Below, piece by piece: positions 24,001 to 36,617 of a stretch of 64,000 nt of DNA (position 1 is its first letter; every line of letters begins with the position of its first letter). Below the pieces are notes generated by a model. That model ran no database searches. It was not told where the DNA came from and saw only the letters and a list, made by a program, of their open reading frames with translations. Source of the stretch: Odobenus rosmarus divergens (Eukaryota > Chordata > Mammalia > Carnivora > Odobenidae); the NCBI RefSeq assembly GCF_000321225.1, contig NW_004450276.1, forward strand, positions 5,871,900 to 5,935,899. Direction: 5' to 3'. The translations under genes and the position numbers were made by a program.

Positions 24001-24782
24001 AAATATTTAAATAATTCTAGAATTTGCCTAAATTGTGAATTTCCCATCATACAAAGTTTGAATTTTTAGTTTAAAACAATAACAACAATATCCATTTAGG
24101 TCACATTTTGAACCCAAGAATAAAAATTAATTACACAAAGATCATAAACAGGAAACATCTAAATTAATTGATCTTACTCTCCTTTAAAAATGTATATATA
24201 TGCCAAAACTTGTGGTATAGAGCACTTTATATATTCCATATAACAGGTATCTTATATCTTCTAATTAGAGAAGGTACTAAGAGTTCTTATTCCCAGGTTA
24301 ATGTTTATTTTTCTTCAAACACACCTATAATCAAATTTAGAATAATGAGGTAATGGATTTGTAAATAAAACATGATTTTATTTAGTAAACTAAAAAAAAA
24401 ATTAAACTTTTACAAATATAGTACCATAAAATATACAACCCCCCCCCCCAAATTTAAAGTTGCACAACTGGGTTAGCAAAATAATACTGGTTAAAAATTT
24501 ATAATAGATTTTAAATAAAAGTAATATACTAATATTACTAAAGCACAATCTAGTGTATATATGTAATGACTAGTATCTACTTGGTACTTTTTTCAGCTAA
24601 CACTTAGGGCATTTGTACAGAAATTTATGTCAAAATAAAACTGAGCTGTTATTCCCCAAAATAAGCAAATTACCTGGGAGTTTAGAAAAGGCTGCTATGC
24701 CTTCCATACACTAACCAGACAAACTTGTTATTTTCATACTATAGTCTATGTTTTGGGGAGAAAAAAAAAGGCTTAGAAGTTC
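21091..24782. other. DNAJC1: DNAJC1 intron 3, repeat-poor half
   Basis: About 3.7 kb without a single recognisable interspersed repeat, which is unusual in this window. 22040-22340 is less AT-rich, contains ordered motif-like text such as two AGGCCTAATT strings, and is a candidate conserved noncoding element. No coding potential is seen. Confidence 0.6.
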
Positions 24783-25325
24783 ATTCACAATCTTACTCCT
24801 AGGAATCTATTCAAGAGAAACAAAGAAAAAAAATCTGTTCACACAAAGACTTGTATGTGAATATTCATAGCAGCGTTGCTCATCATAGCCCAAAAGTGGA
24901 AACAACTTAAATGTCTATTACTTGGTGAACAGATAAACAAAAGCAGTATATGATATGGAATATTACTCAGCAATAAAAAAGAGTTAACTACTGGTATATG
25001 CTACAATATGGATGTGCCCCAAAAAGATTATCATAGAAAGAAGCCAGATGCAAAAGAGTACACTTTACATGATTTCATTAATAGGAGAGGCCCAGAAAAG
25101 ATAAATTTATAAACACAGAAAGGAGATCAGTGACTGCTTGGGTCTGGGATCAGAGTGGGGATTGCCTGCCAACCGGCTTGAGGGAATGTTTGGAGGTGAC
25201 GGAAATGTTTTAAAACTGGACTGTGGTGTTTGCACGACTCTGTAAATTTATTAAAAATCATTGACTTGTACACTTAAAATAGCTGACTTCTACGGTATGC
25301 AAATTATACCTAAATAAGGCAGTTT
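24783..25325 (+). mobile_element. Ancient L1M 3' end
   Basis: Old L1 ORF2/3'UTR landmarks: 'ttactcctaggaatctattc', 'tgtgaatattcatagcagcgttgctcatcatagcccaaaagtgga', 'atggaatattactcagcaataaaaa', 'gggattgcctgccaac' and 'cttgtacacttaaaatagctga'. It lies in DNAJC1 intron 3, antisense to the gene. Confidence 0.8.
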
Positions 25326-27394
25326 AAAAATTGTTTGCCTTTTCCTTAAAAAGAAAAAAAAAAAGGTTATCCAGTTTATCTACTTCATTGCTATTCTCTT
25401 TCCTGCCAAAATTAAAGAATGCACTTGATTTCAGTGAAAACACAATTACTCATAAGGGAAATAGAGAAACATACAGGACAATTTTCCAAATTGCAAATTC
25501 CTGGGAGGTTACACATTTAAAAGTACTTATTTAATGAATATTTATAATAAATAATTGTGATACCAAAGAGCATTTTTTAATACTAGTATAAGACAATCTT
25601 CCTTTAGAAGATAAAAATGACTACTGGGTTTTTCTTCCCAAAGGAATTAGAAACATTAGGCAATTGTCTGGAGAGGTGCATTTCTCCTATATGTTTAAAT
25701 ACACATAGGTCACCTGGCCTCAGGCGCAAGCTTTAGAGAAGTGATTCTCAGCTTGATTAGTTAAGATTTTTGCCTCAAGGAAAACCAGTTACCAAAGAGT
25801 TACTTGTGCCTCAAGGGGTATAAATACTACAGCTGTTTGCGTAACTGTCAGATCCATTTTTTTTCTACTAACACTGTAAAAAAATTGCAAAGGGAATGAA
25901 TCCTAAAAAGAAAATGTTAGACACATTTATGTTAATGAAGAAACATTTTATACAGAAGAAGTGATTTTTTCTGTAAAGATACAAATGATTTTTCAGGAAC
26001 TGAAAGAAATTGTTACAAAGTTCACTGACTTTTAAGATAACAACAAACAAAAAGACAAAATCTGATGCCAAAGACACAGGGAGACTAAATAAAGCTATCT
26101 TTACAGACACATTCTTGATGTGTGAAATAAAACTAGGGGCTCAGTGAGAGAAACCAACTAGAAAATATGCACAGAATGACCAACAGTTCTTTCAACACAC
26201 TTCTAGGACTCTTTCAACACTATGGATTATCTCAAACCAGAGGAATGTCTGCTATGGTATCTGGACCAATGCCAGCCCTTGTTATAAAGCAAAGAACACT
26301 TACAGAGAATATCTCGAGTCCTTGCTTTGCAATCTGACTAACTGAGGTATTCAAATTAAAGAGTTAAGATGAGAAGAAGAGTAGTAGCTAACATTTTAGG
26401 ATATAGAATAATTCCAGATAATATATCTGAAGAATTTTTTTTTTTTTTAAAGAAAAACTAGTCTGTACTAGTCTAGAATAGAAAATATCAGTCTGTATCA
26501 CACACTATAAAGTGTTTTGGGAAATTTTTGCTTCAAGTGTGTGTATGTGTACGTGTGTTCTGAGGCATGATGCGAAATATGCTTTTTTCCCCCTAAATAT
26601 ACTTCTTACTGTGGGTCTGACTCAAGAAACTTTGAAGCCCAACGCAATAGTGTCTACACATTCCACACATTCTAAAGGAGTAGAAGAAAGGGGCCTTTCT
26701 GCAATCTCCTCTTAAGTCACTGGCACTATAAACTACGTATAAATATATTACTACTCTTCTGAAAGGGGCACAGAGAAGTCTCGAAGTGAGGGGGCTGCCT
26801 CCACTCCAAAGTTTAACTTAAATGCAGAATCACCAGAGCAGAGTAAGGGAAAGGAAGGAGGCAAAAGAAATAGGAAAAAGAAACAAATATTTTTCTTCCA
26901 CACCTATTTTCTACAGACTTATACAAGTCTGTTCTCTCACAAATATCAGGGTTTATTCTGAGAGTGAGGAAACATCAAGAAATTGTGATGATGTGAGTAT
27001 CACTAACAGCCTAATTCCAAAACATTTAAGGAATAGGGGAAAAAAGAAAAAGACCACCAAGCACAGATAGGAGCTATTACTGATATGTCAAAAATGATTG
27101 GGCATTTGTTTGAAGTCAAATGGTATGTGTATTTCCCGGAGCATAGACACTCATGTTAAATCATATCTAATGGAGCTATGACTTGGTAACATTATGACTC
27201 ATGATCCTAAAGCGTATAAATACTGAATCAACCTAGTGAATATTTTCAAAAGACATTAACTCTGCTCTAAACATAGGAAGAAACAAAAATAAAATACTAA
27301 CTTATAATAAATGTCTAGTGAGACAATTCCTTCCTTTATCAATTGAGATACCAAACCGTAACATCTTAATTCAAAAGCGGAAATGAACACTCAC
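25326..27394. other. Unique DNAJC1 intron 3 sequence upstream part
   Basis: AT-rich unique sequence, with a T/A-run at 26438-26448. Frames at 25868-26110 and 26822-27070 have no recognisable similarity. I see no gene or clear repeat. Confidence 0.5.
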
Positions 27395-27441
27395 CTTTGC
27401 CTTCGTTCATCATCCTTTAAAACTTCATAAATGGCCACCAA
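27395..27441 (-). CDS. DNAJC1: DNAJC1 exon 3: end of J domain
   Basis: This is a 47-nt microexon-sized exon, too short to be seen as an ORF. It reads LVAIYEVLKDDERRQ plus two bases (AG) of an Arg codon that exon 4 completes with G. It supplies J-domain helix III and IV residues; 'IYEVLKDDERRQRYD' is the classic C-terminal J-domain pattern. The acceptor is TTTATTTTAG|TTGG and the donor is AAAG|GTGAGT. Frame continuity with exon 2 (phase 0 in) and exon 4 (phase 2 out) makes the call secure. Confidence 0.96.
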
Positions 27442-27933
27442 CTAAAATAAAAGCATTACTTTAAAATAAAAATACTCTCAGCTATAAGAAATCACTTAGG
27501 AAGGTGAACACACTATAATGCACAAAGAGAAAACCCTATGTGCTCATATATACAATGAACAGATACAATCTTAATTATATGTAACATTTTATATTTTTAG
27601 TAGAACCTTAAAAGATTAAAAAATGCTTGATACCAAAATAAATCTTTGTGAGAGATGCAAAAGTAATAATTATGTTAAAATGTGCTTTTAAAAAGCAAAA
27701 GCTGTAATTCAGACAAGAAAATTATGACAATTATGACCCTCCAAGAATTTAGAGATTCTAATATAAAAAATGGTGATATTCTGTAAAAATTGAGTGAACA
27801 TGACATTCTATTTCTCAACTACAACCTCATTTTCAAACAAAAATATTCTACATAGAAGTTACTATTTTTATTAGAAAACATTAATTTATAAATTTGTTGC
27901 AAAATATATATAATAACAGCACACGTCACTTAC
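27442..27933. other. DNAJC1: DNAJC1 intron 2
   Basis: A 492-bp AT-rich intron with consensus GTAAGT donor and TTTATTTTAG acceptor on the minus strand. No repeats seen. Confidence 0.9.
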
Positions 27934-28035
27934 TTGTCTAAACTGAGTTTCTGCATTTTCATCTTTATTCTTGTCTGGATGCAAAGTTAGTGAAAGCTTA
28001 CGATATGCTTTTCTAACGTCTGCAGATGAAGCATC
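27934..28035 (-). CDS. DNAJC1: DNAJC1 exon 2: J-domain core with HPD motif
   Basis: This 102-nt exon encodes 34 residues, beginning DASSADVRKAYRKLS and ending ETQFRQ. It contains helix II, the HPDKN loop and the start of helix III. The HPD tripeptide is the J-protein signature that stimulates the Hsp70 ATPase, here lumenal BiP. The acceptor follows a C/T-rich tract ending CCACCTCCAG, and the donor is CAA|GTAAGT. Both ends are phase 0. The preceding residues of helix I must come from exon 1, which is not in the window. The open frame continues into intron on both sides, which is why a naive ORF call overruns the exon. As I recall, human DNAJC1 differs here only by I for V after the DASSAD run. 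Confidence 0.97.
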
Positions 28036-29630
28036 CTGGAGGTGGTAGGGGGAGGGGAAAAACACAAAGCAAACGTTGTCAGAAAAAGAAATTCCCAGAA
28101 CCTTGTTAAGATCTGAGAAGACAGCCAACCAAGTGCAGGACCCCAGGCAATGTAATTTGAGCAATCAGTCTAACAACCAGGCTATGCAACTAGCCTGACC
28201 CACATGACTGAACAATTATTCAATCTAATTTGGCTCTCCTCTTAACTTTTCATTACCATACAGTCATTTAAAGAAGACAGTATTTGGCAAAACTTTTCAA
28301 ACACTTACCTTCCTAAAATTAACCAATAAATCTTTTTCAGTAATTAAGAGATCAAAAAGAAACAAATTAAAAATTAATACATCCATGTGCCTTCAAAGAA
28401 GGTCTTTATTTATTTGAGAATCTTAAAGCCAATTTCTGAATCCCAGGCTTACCATATGTGGTTTCTTCATTGTTATTTATACTGAATTTACCATTGAGCC
28501 ACAACCTATGGAATCTCAATTTCCTATGTCAAAAGTATGCCTATTTGAAGGCTGTTACATTTGCATTTATCCAAAATAACTGTAATTAGAAGTAGTGGTA
28601 TATATTGTACTTAACATTTTTTTAGTACTTCCAAGGGTGTTTTCAGTGGTGTCCAGTTTCCACAGTCTAGTTTGTAGAAATAAATTTGCCCACAATTATT
28701 AATATAGTTTAAACATATTTAAAAAGTCATAATAGTTCAGTAAGAGTATGTTGGATTAAGCGGATGTTAAAATTACATTCTATATAATCCTGTGTGTACA
28801 GATAAACTCAGAAAACATGGTTTTACATGGCCAGCATAAAATACACAATGATAACAAAGAAAACGATGTAAAATTGGGTTTAAAACTTCATCTCCACTGA
28901 GTTTAAAAGTTATTCCAATAACTAGCATGGTCATAGTGGTACAAAATGATAATAAAATTGTTTATTAAATTGTATTTTGTTTTATAGCTGAAAATTTGTT
29001 CAGCTAACTCCTAAAACTACTTTATTGAAAAAGTTCAAATGACTAAAAAATCAAACCAAAACAAAACAGAACAAAAATCTGTGTCCCTGGGATTAAATAG
29101 TTGTTAAAGAAATAGAGCTAGAGAGAAGCAAAATGAGACTATAATTTCTCTGTCAAGCTTTTCTTTATGAACTGTTATTTTCATTATCAATTTTCTGGGG
29201 CATACTCCTCCAGGGTGTCACTCTAGTTAAAAATGTCAACTTAGGTGTGAATATTTTTGTGACTTACAGAGGACTGAGAAGATATAAAGTTAGCAGAGTA
29301 AATTTTGCAGATAATACAGTTAACATTTTCATTCTAATTTGCTAAATAGAATTGATGTATTCCCTATACTTAATAGGTAACATGAAGTAGAAAAGGATGA
29401 TTATTTACTGAAAATTTGAGATGGAGATTTTGTTGAGCGAAGAGGTCAAGTGTCAAATGAATAACTGTTCTCTAATTGGGACTTTAATTTTGGATTTTAT
29501 TAAATTATGACTATATCATAGAAAAATTCCCAAAGTAGATTTCTTACAAAATAAAGCTTACGTGTTTTCTTGTGTTACAAAATTAATGCATGCTCATTAC
29601 GGAACACCTATGACTTACTTAAAAATAAAA
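28036..29630. other. Unique intron 1 sequence
   Basis: The first 40 bases hold the exon 2 polypyrimidine tract. The rest is AT-rich unique sequence without identifiable repeats or coding content. Confidence 0.5.
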
Positions 29631-29634
29631 ATAA

Positions 29635-29905
29635 CTTATAGTCACCTCAGGCATTTCCCTCCTTCCAGTCTTGCCATGCTGATTCTAATTCTCCGTTTTT
29701 CTGCCACAATATGTGCCCTAAATATAAATGTAGCCAGATGGCTCTCCTATTTCAAACCCTTCAGTAACTCCCAAGTGCCTTCATCATCTGTCTTTTCCAA
29801 TCTTTTTAGCTTTATCTCCCACTATCTTGCCCCATCCTCCTGGTTCCCCAGATCATTACACATTAGGATGCTGTTCCCCAACCTCATGTTTTTGTTTTGC
29901 ACCCA
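29635..29905 (+). repeat. Possible degenerate L2 fragment
   Basis: Phrases such as 'cttgccatgctgattctaattctcc', 'tttcaaacccttcagtaactcccaagtgcct' and 'ccactatcttgccccatcctcctggttcc' resemble the L2 3' half. The match is weak. Confidence 0.4.
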
Positions 29906-30114
29906 GCTGTAGATACAGACAATTCTCTCCTGACTAGAGAATAAGCGTCTTGGCCTACACACAGATATTGCCTGACTTTTTCCTCTTGAGAATCTGCCCA
30001 GGATGGTTATTTCACCAATTAGCTCCACCCTAAGTAGACAGAACTGAAAAACTTGAGGATTCCCCTATCTAAAAGACATGCTCTAGATAAGCTTCATCTC
30101 GAAGTAGCTTATGT

Positions 30115-30300
30115 AGTTAATTTTAGTAAATTATTCAAAGAATCTTATTTCATCCTTATAACAAAGCTATGAGGTAACTATAGTTGTTATTAGGCCCATT
30201 TTCTGATAAGATAAGTGAGGCAGAGAGAGGTTAAGTAACTTGCTCAAGTTCATGCTGTTGGTAAATAGATGAAAATAGAATTCAAACCCCAAAAGTGTTT
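30115..30300 (+). repeat. MIR element fragment
   Basis: MIR landmarks: 'tcatccttataacaaagctatgaggtaactatagttgttattaggcccattttctgataagataagtgaggcagagagaggttaagtaacttgctcaag' in shortened form, then 'gaattcaaacccc'. Confidence 0.85.
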
Positions 30301-30825
30301 TATCAGAATCAGAGATCCCTATGTTCGCTCTTTAGATTCAGTTAGTAGATTTGGATTGAGTCACTTCACAAGAGGCAGTGGGAAGGCAGTGAGAACAATT
30401 GTTACAATCATACTGATCTGATAAACCATATGGAAAACATCCACATAACTACAATGTGAATGCTCAACTGCAATTTTAAAGATGCTGATATGTGTTAACT
30501 TGTCTAACATTTCACATCATCTTTCTACGAGAGACCTGAATGTTAAAACATTTACCTCCCATACTCACTAGATTAGCCTTTTATCTCTCTCGCATGCAAA
30601 GAAAATTTTTTGATAGGGCTATCAGTGAATTGGCTATCTTTAACACTTTTGACATCAGATCTGCAGGGTTCAATTGCCAGAATTCTTTTCCTTCTACATG
30701 TGATATAGTTCCTTGGCAACTTGGACATGAATTATCTTAATTGGATGACCTCTGTAAAGAAGATATATATGGTCATTCTAAACCAACCAACCAACAAACA
30801 ACAAAAGCCAGCCCCCCCAAAAAAC
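30301..30825. other. Unique intron sequence ending in a C/A-rich simple tract
   Basis: No gene is seen. 30779-30829 is a low-complexity CCAA/CAAA tract with a C-run. Confidence 0.45.
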
Positions 30826-33351
30826 CCCAACTATGAAAGTAATATGTTTGTCAAAATTAAATGCAATGGACATCAGCAAAAATAGAGTAGGGAACTCCAA
30901 GGGCCTGTCCCTTCACAGAAACAAGCAAATAATCTGGCAAAAACAGTCAGAATCAACCCAATCTGAACTATGCAAACTACTCAAACCAGGCAATTACTTA
31001 ATCAGGGAAAAGGTAGCTGTTTCTCAGTTAGAGTCTTGAAGACACCAATCTGAGTTCTTGGTGTGGGTTCCTAGTGCAGAAGGAAGCAAAACAGACTTGA
31101 TTCTCAACTGTGGTTGTTCGTTTTGGTCTGTTGGTTCCCTGATGGATTGTGTAAAGGGCTTACCTTTATTTTACCAAACTCAGTACTCTCCCAAGTCAGA
31201 GAGGTAATTAATTATCTAGGACATTTGTTAAAAACATTTAAAGGCAAATTTACTAGCCAGTGCCAAAATGGGGCAAGGGATAGCCGTTGGGTCATACAAT
31301 AGAAACATCAAAAAGCTTGGGAGGAAAGACTAGTGAGATGCTTTGGGGAATATGGGCTTTGAAAAGCTCCCATATATTCCTTGGAAACCAGAAGACCATG
31401 TGCATGCCCAAGGTGGAGTACATCCTCAAAAAGATGTGCAAAGGCCCTAAATTCTCACTTCTGACTGATCTTTAGCCTGGACACAGAAGAAAGTGAAGGC
31501 TAAGAGAGAGTTGTAAACCTAGCTGAGTGTTGAAATCATGCCCCAATATATACACAGAACCCACTGGCAAAGACTGAGTTTTTCCCCCCAGTGGTTCCAA
31601 GCCTTTAAGGAAATCTGTTGAATCATTAGCTGACCGCTAAGCAAATCAAACAGAGATGTCAGTGGCTACACACAACAAAGAATATACACATTACAAAATT
31701 AGTTCAAAAAAGTCATTAGACAAATAAAAACCACAAGCAGCAAAAGCCAAAAACAAACAAAAAAAACAAAAACAGAACACACACACACACAAAACCACAC
31801 ACACAAAAAAACAACCAAACAACAAACAAACAAACAAAACCCTAGTGGGGTGGGAGAATCTGATTACATGATACACCCAAAATGTCTAGTATTCATTAAA
31901 AATTATGAAGCATGCAAAAAAACAAGAAAGTATGAAGAAAAAAAAGAAATTAATAGAAATTGTCCTTGAGGAAGCTCAGACATTGAACCTACTGGACAAA
32001 GACTTTAACTATTTAAAGTATGCTCAAGAGCATATACAAAGAACTAAAGTATGAGAGTAATGTCTCACCACATTGAGAATATCAATAAAGAGACAGAAAT
32101 TTTAAAAAGGAACCAAAAAGAAATTCTGGACTTGAAAAATACAATAGCAAAATAAAAATTCACTAGAGGGGCTCAAAAGCAGAGCTGAGCAGAAGAAAGA
32201 ATCTATGAACTTGAAGATAGGTCAAATTGAGATTACCCAATATGAGGAAAAGAAGAATGAAAAAAGATGAACAGTGCCTAAGAGACCTGTGCAACACCAT
32301 AAAGAGTTCCACCCTACATAAAATGAAAGTCCCAGAGGGAGAAGAAAGGGGTAGAAAAAAAAATATTTGAAGAAAAAAATGCCCGAAGACAGCCAAAATT
32401 TGATGAAAGACATAAATATATGCATCCAAGAATCTCAACAATCCCAAGTAGGATCAATTCAAAGACAGCCATACCTCAAAACATAATAATCAAATTGTTG
32501 AAAGTCAAAGACCAAGAGAGAGAATCTTGAAAGCAGCAAGAGAAGTAACTCATGACATAAGGGGGATTCTCAATATTATTAACAGCTAATTTCTCATCAG
32601 AAACCATGGAGTCCAGAAGATAGGGGAATGACATATTTAAAGTGCTAAGAAAAACTTTTATCCATGAATTATATATCTAGCAAAATTATCCCTCAAAAAT
32701 GAAAGAGACACGAAGATATTCCAATTAAACAAAAACTGGATTCACTGCTACTAGATTTGCTCAGAAGAAATGCTGCAGGGAGTTCTTCAGGCTGAAAAGA
32801 AAGAAATACTAGACAGTAACTCAAATCTATATGAAGAAATAAACACTAATAAAGATAATATGTAAATACAAACATCAACATTGGTTTATTTGGGGGTAGT
32901 AATTAAATTTTTTCTACATAATTTAAAGGACAACTATAAAGCAATAATTATAAATCAGTGTCAAATAAAACAATAACATAAATCTATGTCTATGGGCATA
33001 CATGCATAAAGATGTAATCTGTGACAATAACTACATAAGGAATAGGAACAAGCTTTGTAGGAGCCAAATTTTTTATATGATTTGAACTAAATAGGTATTA
33101 ATTCTAACTAGATTGCTATCAATTAATGTGTTAATTGAAATCTCCAAGGTAAACACAAAGAAAATAAAGATCTATAGTAAAAGAAACAAAAAATGGATCA
33201 AATGGTACAGTAGAAAAAAAGATCTAACACAAAAACAGGCAGTAAAGGATAAATGAGGTAAAGAGAAGATATAAAACAAACAGAAAACAAACAGCAAAGT
33301 GGCAAAAGTAAGTCTTTCCTTATCAGCAATTACTTTAAATGTAAAAGGATT

Positions 33352-33551
33352 GGGGCACCAGGGTGGCTCAGTCGGTTAAGCTGCTGAATCTTGATTTCTG
33401 CTCAGGTCATGATCTCAGGGTGATGAGATCGAGCCTTGTGTTAGGCTTCAGGCTCAGTGCAGAGTCTGCTTGTCCCTCTCTCTCTTCCTCTGCCCCTCCC
33501 CTCCTCATGCGCACATGCGCTCTCTCTCAAATGAGTAAATAAAATCTTAAA
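33352..33551 (+). mobile_element. SINEC, plus strand, in L1M
   Basis: Starts 'ggggcaccagggtggctcagt', with a long C/T-rich body and a tail 'aatgagtaaataaaatcttaaaa'. Short flanking repeats TAAAAGGATT and AAAATGGATT (33342-33351, 33552-33561). The head region is diverged, so this is an older copy. Confidence 0.93.
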
Positions 33552-33888
33552 AAAATGGATTAAACTCTCCAAGTAAGAGAGAGAAACTGGCAAAATGGAT
33601 TATAAACAAACATGCTCCAACTATATGGTATCTACTAGAGACTCATTTTAGAACCAAAGTGATTGAAAGTGTGTAGGTGGAAAATAATACTAAATGTAAA
33701 CAGTAACCAAAAGAGAGCTAGGACAGCTATACTAATGCCAGCAAAATGGACTTTAAGACAAAAATTGTTACAAGAGACAAAAAGAACATTACATAATAAC
33801 AAAAAGGTGAATGCATCAAGGAGATATAACAATTATAAACATATATGCATCTAACAACAAAACCCCAAAATATATAAAGTGAAAACTT

Positions 33889-34071
33889 TTTTTTTTTTAT
33901 TTATTTGAGAGAGAGAATGAGATAGAGAGAGCATGAGAGGGGGGAACATCAGAGGGAGAAGCAGACTCCCCGCTGAGCAGGGAGCCCGATGCGGGACTCG
34001 ATCCCGGGACTCCAGGATCATGACCTGAGCCGAAGGCAGTTGCTTAACCAACTGAGCCACCCAGGCGCCCA
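33889..34071 (-). mobile_element. SINEC, minus strand, in L1M
   Basis: A T-run tail, GAGAGA body and right-end tRNA head (revcomp of 'gggcgcctgggtggctcagt'). Target duplication TATAAAGTGAAAACTT / TATAAAGTGAAGACTT on the two sides (about 33873-33888 and 34074-34089). Confidence 0.94.
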
Positions 34072-34360
34072 GTATAAAGTGAAGACTTAACAGAATTAAA
34101 GGGAAAAACAGGTCATTTGTACAGGAATATTATAATATATATATACAGTAATACTGGAAATTTCAACACCCCAGTTTCAATGTCTACAGAAATTTGACAG
34201 AACATTAGCAAGTAAACAGAAGACTTGAACAACTATAAAGCAACTGGACGAACCTAACAGATAACCATAAAACATTCCACCCAACAACAGCAGAATACAC
34301 ATGGAATATTCTCCAGAATAGGCCAGATTTTAGGACACAATGTAAGCTGAAACAAATTTT

Positions 34361-34553
34361 TTTTTAAAAGATTTTATTTATTTATTTGACAGACACAGAG
34401 ATAGCGATAGCAGGAACACAAGCAGGGGGAGTGGGAGAGGGAGAAGCAGGCTTCCTGCCGAGCAGGGAGCCTGATGTGGGACTTGATCCCAGGACCCTGA
34501 GATCACGACCTGAGCTGAAGGCAGACGCTTAATGAATGAGCCACCCAGATGCC
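34361..34553 (-). mobile_element. SINEC, minus strand, in L1M
   Basis: The tail 'ttttaaaagattttatttatttattt' is at the left and the head at the right. A perfect 14-bp duplication CTGAAACAAATTTT lies at 34347-34360 and 34554-34567. Confidence 0.95.
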
Positions 34554-34741
34554 CTGAAACAAATTTTAAAATACTGAAATCATACCAGGTATATTCTCCA
34601 ACTACAATGGAATTAAATTAGAAATTAACGGCAGAAGGAAATTTGGAAAATTCACAAACATGTGGAAATAACACACTCATGAACAACCACTGGGTCAAAA
34701 AATAAAAAATAAATTAGAAAATACTTAGATATGAATGAAAA

Positions 34742-35071
34742 GTGCTATTATGTTATCTCCCTATAAGATAACTGTGTACATGTTAGAAGAACAAAGTAAC
34801 AGGCCAGAAAACTGTGCTCCTGAAGAATAAAACTGAAAAGCTCTGGAGAATTTTTTTTCCAGTGATGTTTAGATTAAGACTGAAACAGGAAAGGTCATTA
34901 AATTTCAGGATCATATAATTTCGTTTTGGATTTATGCATTCTGTGAGGTTTTAATGCATTAATGTAAATAATTAATTATAACTATTTTTCTAACTTGACT
35001 AAGGATTAAGCAAGAACTAAATTAAATAATGATATTCAATTTTGTATAAAGTAAAAAAGAAATCACTATAA
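34742..35071. other. Unidentified ~330-bp segment inside L1M
   Basis: This AT-rich segment does not read like L1. L1M ORF2 text resumes after it by repeating the preceding 31 bases (34711-34741 versus 35072-35102, about 25 of 31 identical). It may be an unrecognised old insertion with a long flanking repeat, or a local rearrangement. Confidence 0.45.
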
Positions 35072-35591
35072 AAATTAGAAAGTACTTTGAAATAAATGAA
35101 AACAAAAATACAACATACCAAAACTTAGGATGCAGTAAAAGCAGTGCTCAGAAGGAATTTTACAACTATAACTAATGGTAAAAAAAAATCTCAACCTAAC
35201 CTTCCACCTTAAGAAAACAAGAAAAAGAATAGTGAAGTAAACCCAAAGCAAATAGAAGAAGTAATAAAGATTAGAGCAGAGATAAGTGAAATAGAGAACA
35301 GAACAACAGAGAGACTCCATAAAACCAAAAGGTGGTTCTCTGAAAATGTCAACAAAATTGATAAACCTATCCTAGAGTGAGAGTGAGACAGGGGTTTCAA
35401 GTTGCTAAAATCAGGAATAAAAGTGGGGACATCAATCTTACAGAAATAAAAACAATTCTAAGAAAATATTATGCATAATTGTTTGCCAAGCAATTAGAAA
35501 ACTCAAATGAATAGACAAATTCCTAGAAACACAAAAATTGGCTCATGAAGAAATAGAAAAACTAGATTAACTTATAACAGTAAAGAAATTG

Positions 35592-35783
35592 GGGCGCCCG
35601 GGTGGCTCAGTCGTTAAGCGTCTGCCTTCGGCTCAGGTCAGGATCCCAGGGTCCTGGGATTGAGCCCGGCATTGGGCTCCCTGCTCCGTGGGAAGCCTGC
35701 TTCTTCCTCTCCCACTCCCCCTGCTTGTGTTCCCTCTCTTGCTGTGTCTCTCTCTATCAAATAAATAAACTCTTAAAAAAAAA
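35592..35783 (+). mobile_element. SINEC, plus strand, in L1M
   Basis: Starts 'gggcgcccgggtggctcagt', ends 'tcaaataaataaactcttaaaaa'. A perfect 18-bp duplication ATAACAGTAAAGAAATTG lies at 35574-35591 and 35784-35801. Low divergence; a young-type copy. Confidence 0.97.
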
Positions 35784-36505
35784 ATAACAGTAAAGAAATT
35801 GATCAATTAAAAAAAACCCAAATCCAAAAAACTCAACATCCAACAAAGTCCCAAACCTCAAAACTTGATGACTTAACTAGTGAAATCTAGTAAAGAGTTA
35901 AAGAAATTACTAGTTCTCTATAAACTCTTCCAAAAATTAGAAGAAGGAATGCTTCCTAACTCATTGATACCAAAAGCCAGACAAACATCACAAAGAAAAC
36001 TATAGACCAATATCCAATATGAATATTGATACAAAATTCCTCAACAAACTTCTAGTAATCCAAGTTCACCAGCATATAAAAAGGATTATATACCATGAAT
36101 GCAAGGGTGGGTCAATGTATGAAACTTATTATTATATATCAAATCAATAAAATTAAGGCCAAAAATCACATAATCATCTCAATTGATGGAAAAAGGATAT
36201 GGTAAAATACTACACTGTTTGATCACAAAACACTAACTAGGATTAGAAGGGAACTTTCTCAAGTTGATAAAGGGCATCTATGAAAAACCTATAGCCGACC
36301 TCATACTTAATGGTGAAAGTCTGAAAGTTTTCCCTCAAGATCAGTAATAAGAGGGATGTCTACTCTCATCACTTTTGGACCGGAAGTCCTAGCCTGAGCA
36401 ACTAGTCAAGAAAAAGAACTAAAAAACATCTAAATTGGAATGGAAGAATTAATACCATCTCCATTCACAGATGACATGATTCTATACACAGAAAATCCTA
36501 AAGCA

Positions 36506-36617
36506 CCAGGCACCTGGCTGGCTCAGTTGGAAGAGCATGCGACTCTTGATCTCGGGGTTGTGAGTTTGAGCCCCACATTGGGTGTAGATATTACTTAAGA
36601 ATAAAATCTTAAAAAAA
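36506..36617 (+). mobile_element. Short SINEC (tRNA part plus tail), in L1M
   Basis: Only about 112 bp: the tRNA-like head ('ggcacctggctggctcagttggaagagcatgcgactcttgatc', 'gtgagtttgagccccac') followed directly by 'aataaaatctt' and A's, without the long C/T-rich body. A perfect 15-bp duplication GAAAATCCTAAAGCA lies at 36491-36505 and 36618-36632. This is the older, short SINEC type. Confidence 0.95.

Noticed and set aside
32163..32447. Minus-strand hydrophobic frames
   Set aside because: They are antisense to the decayed ORF1 of the L1M element.
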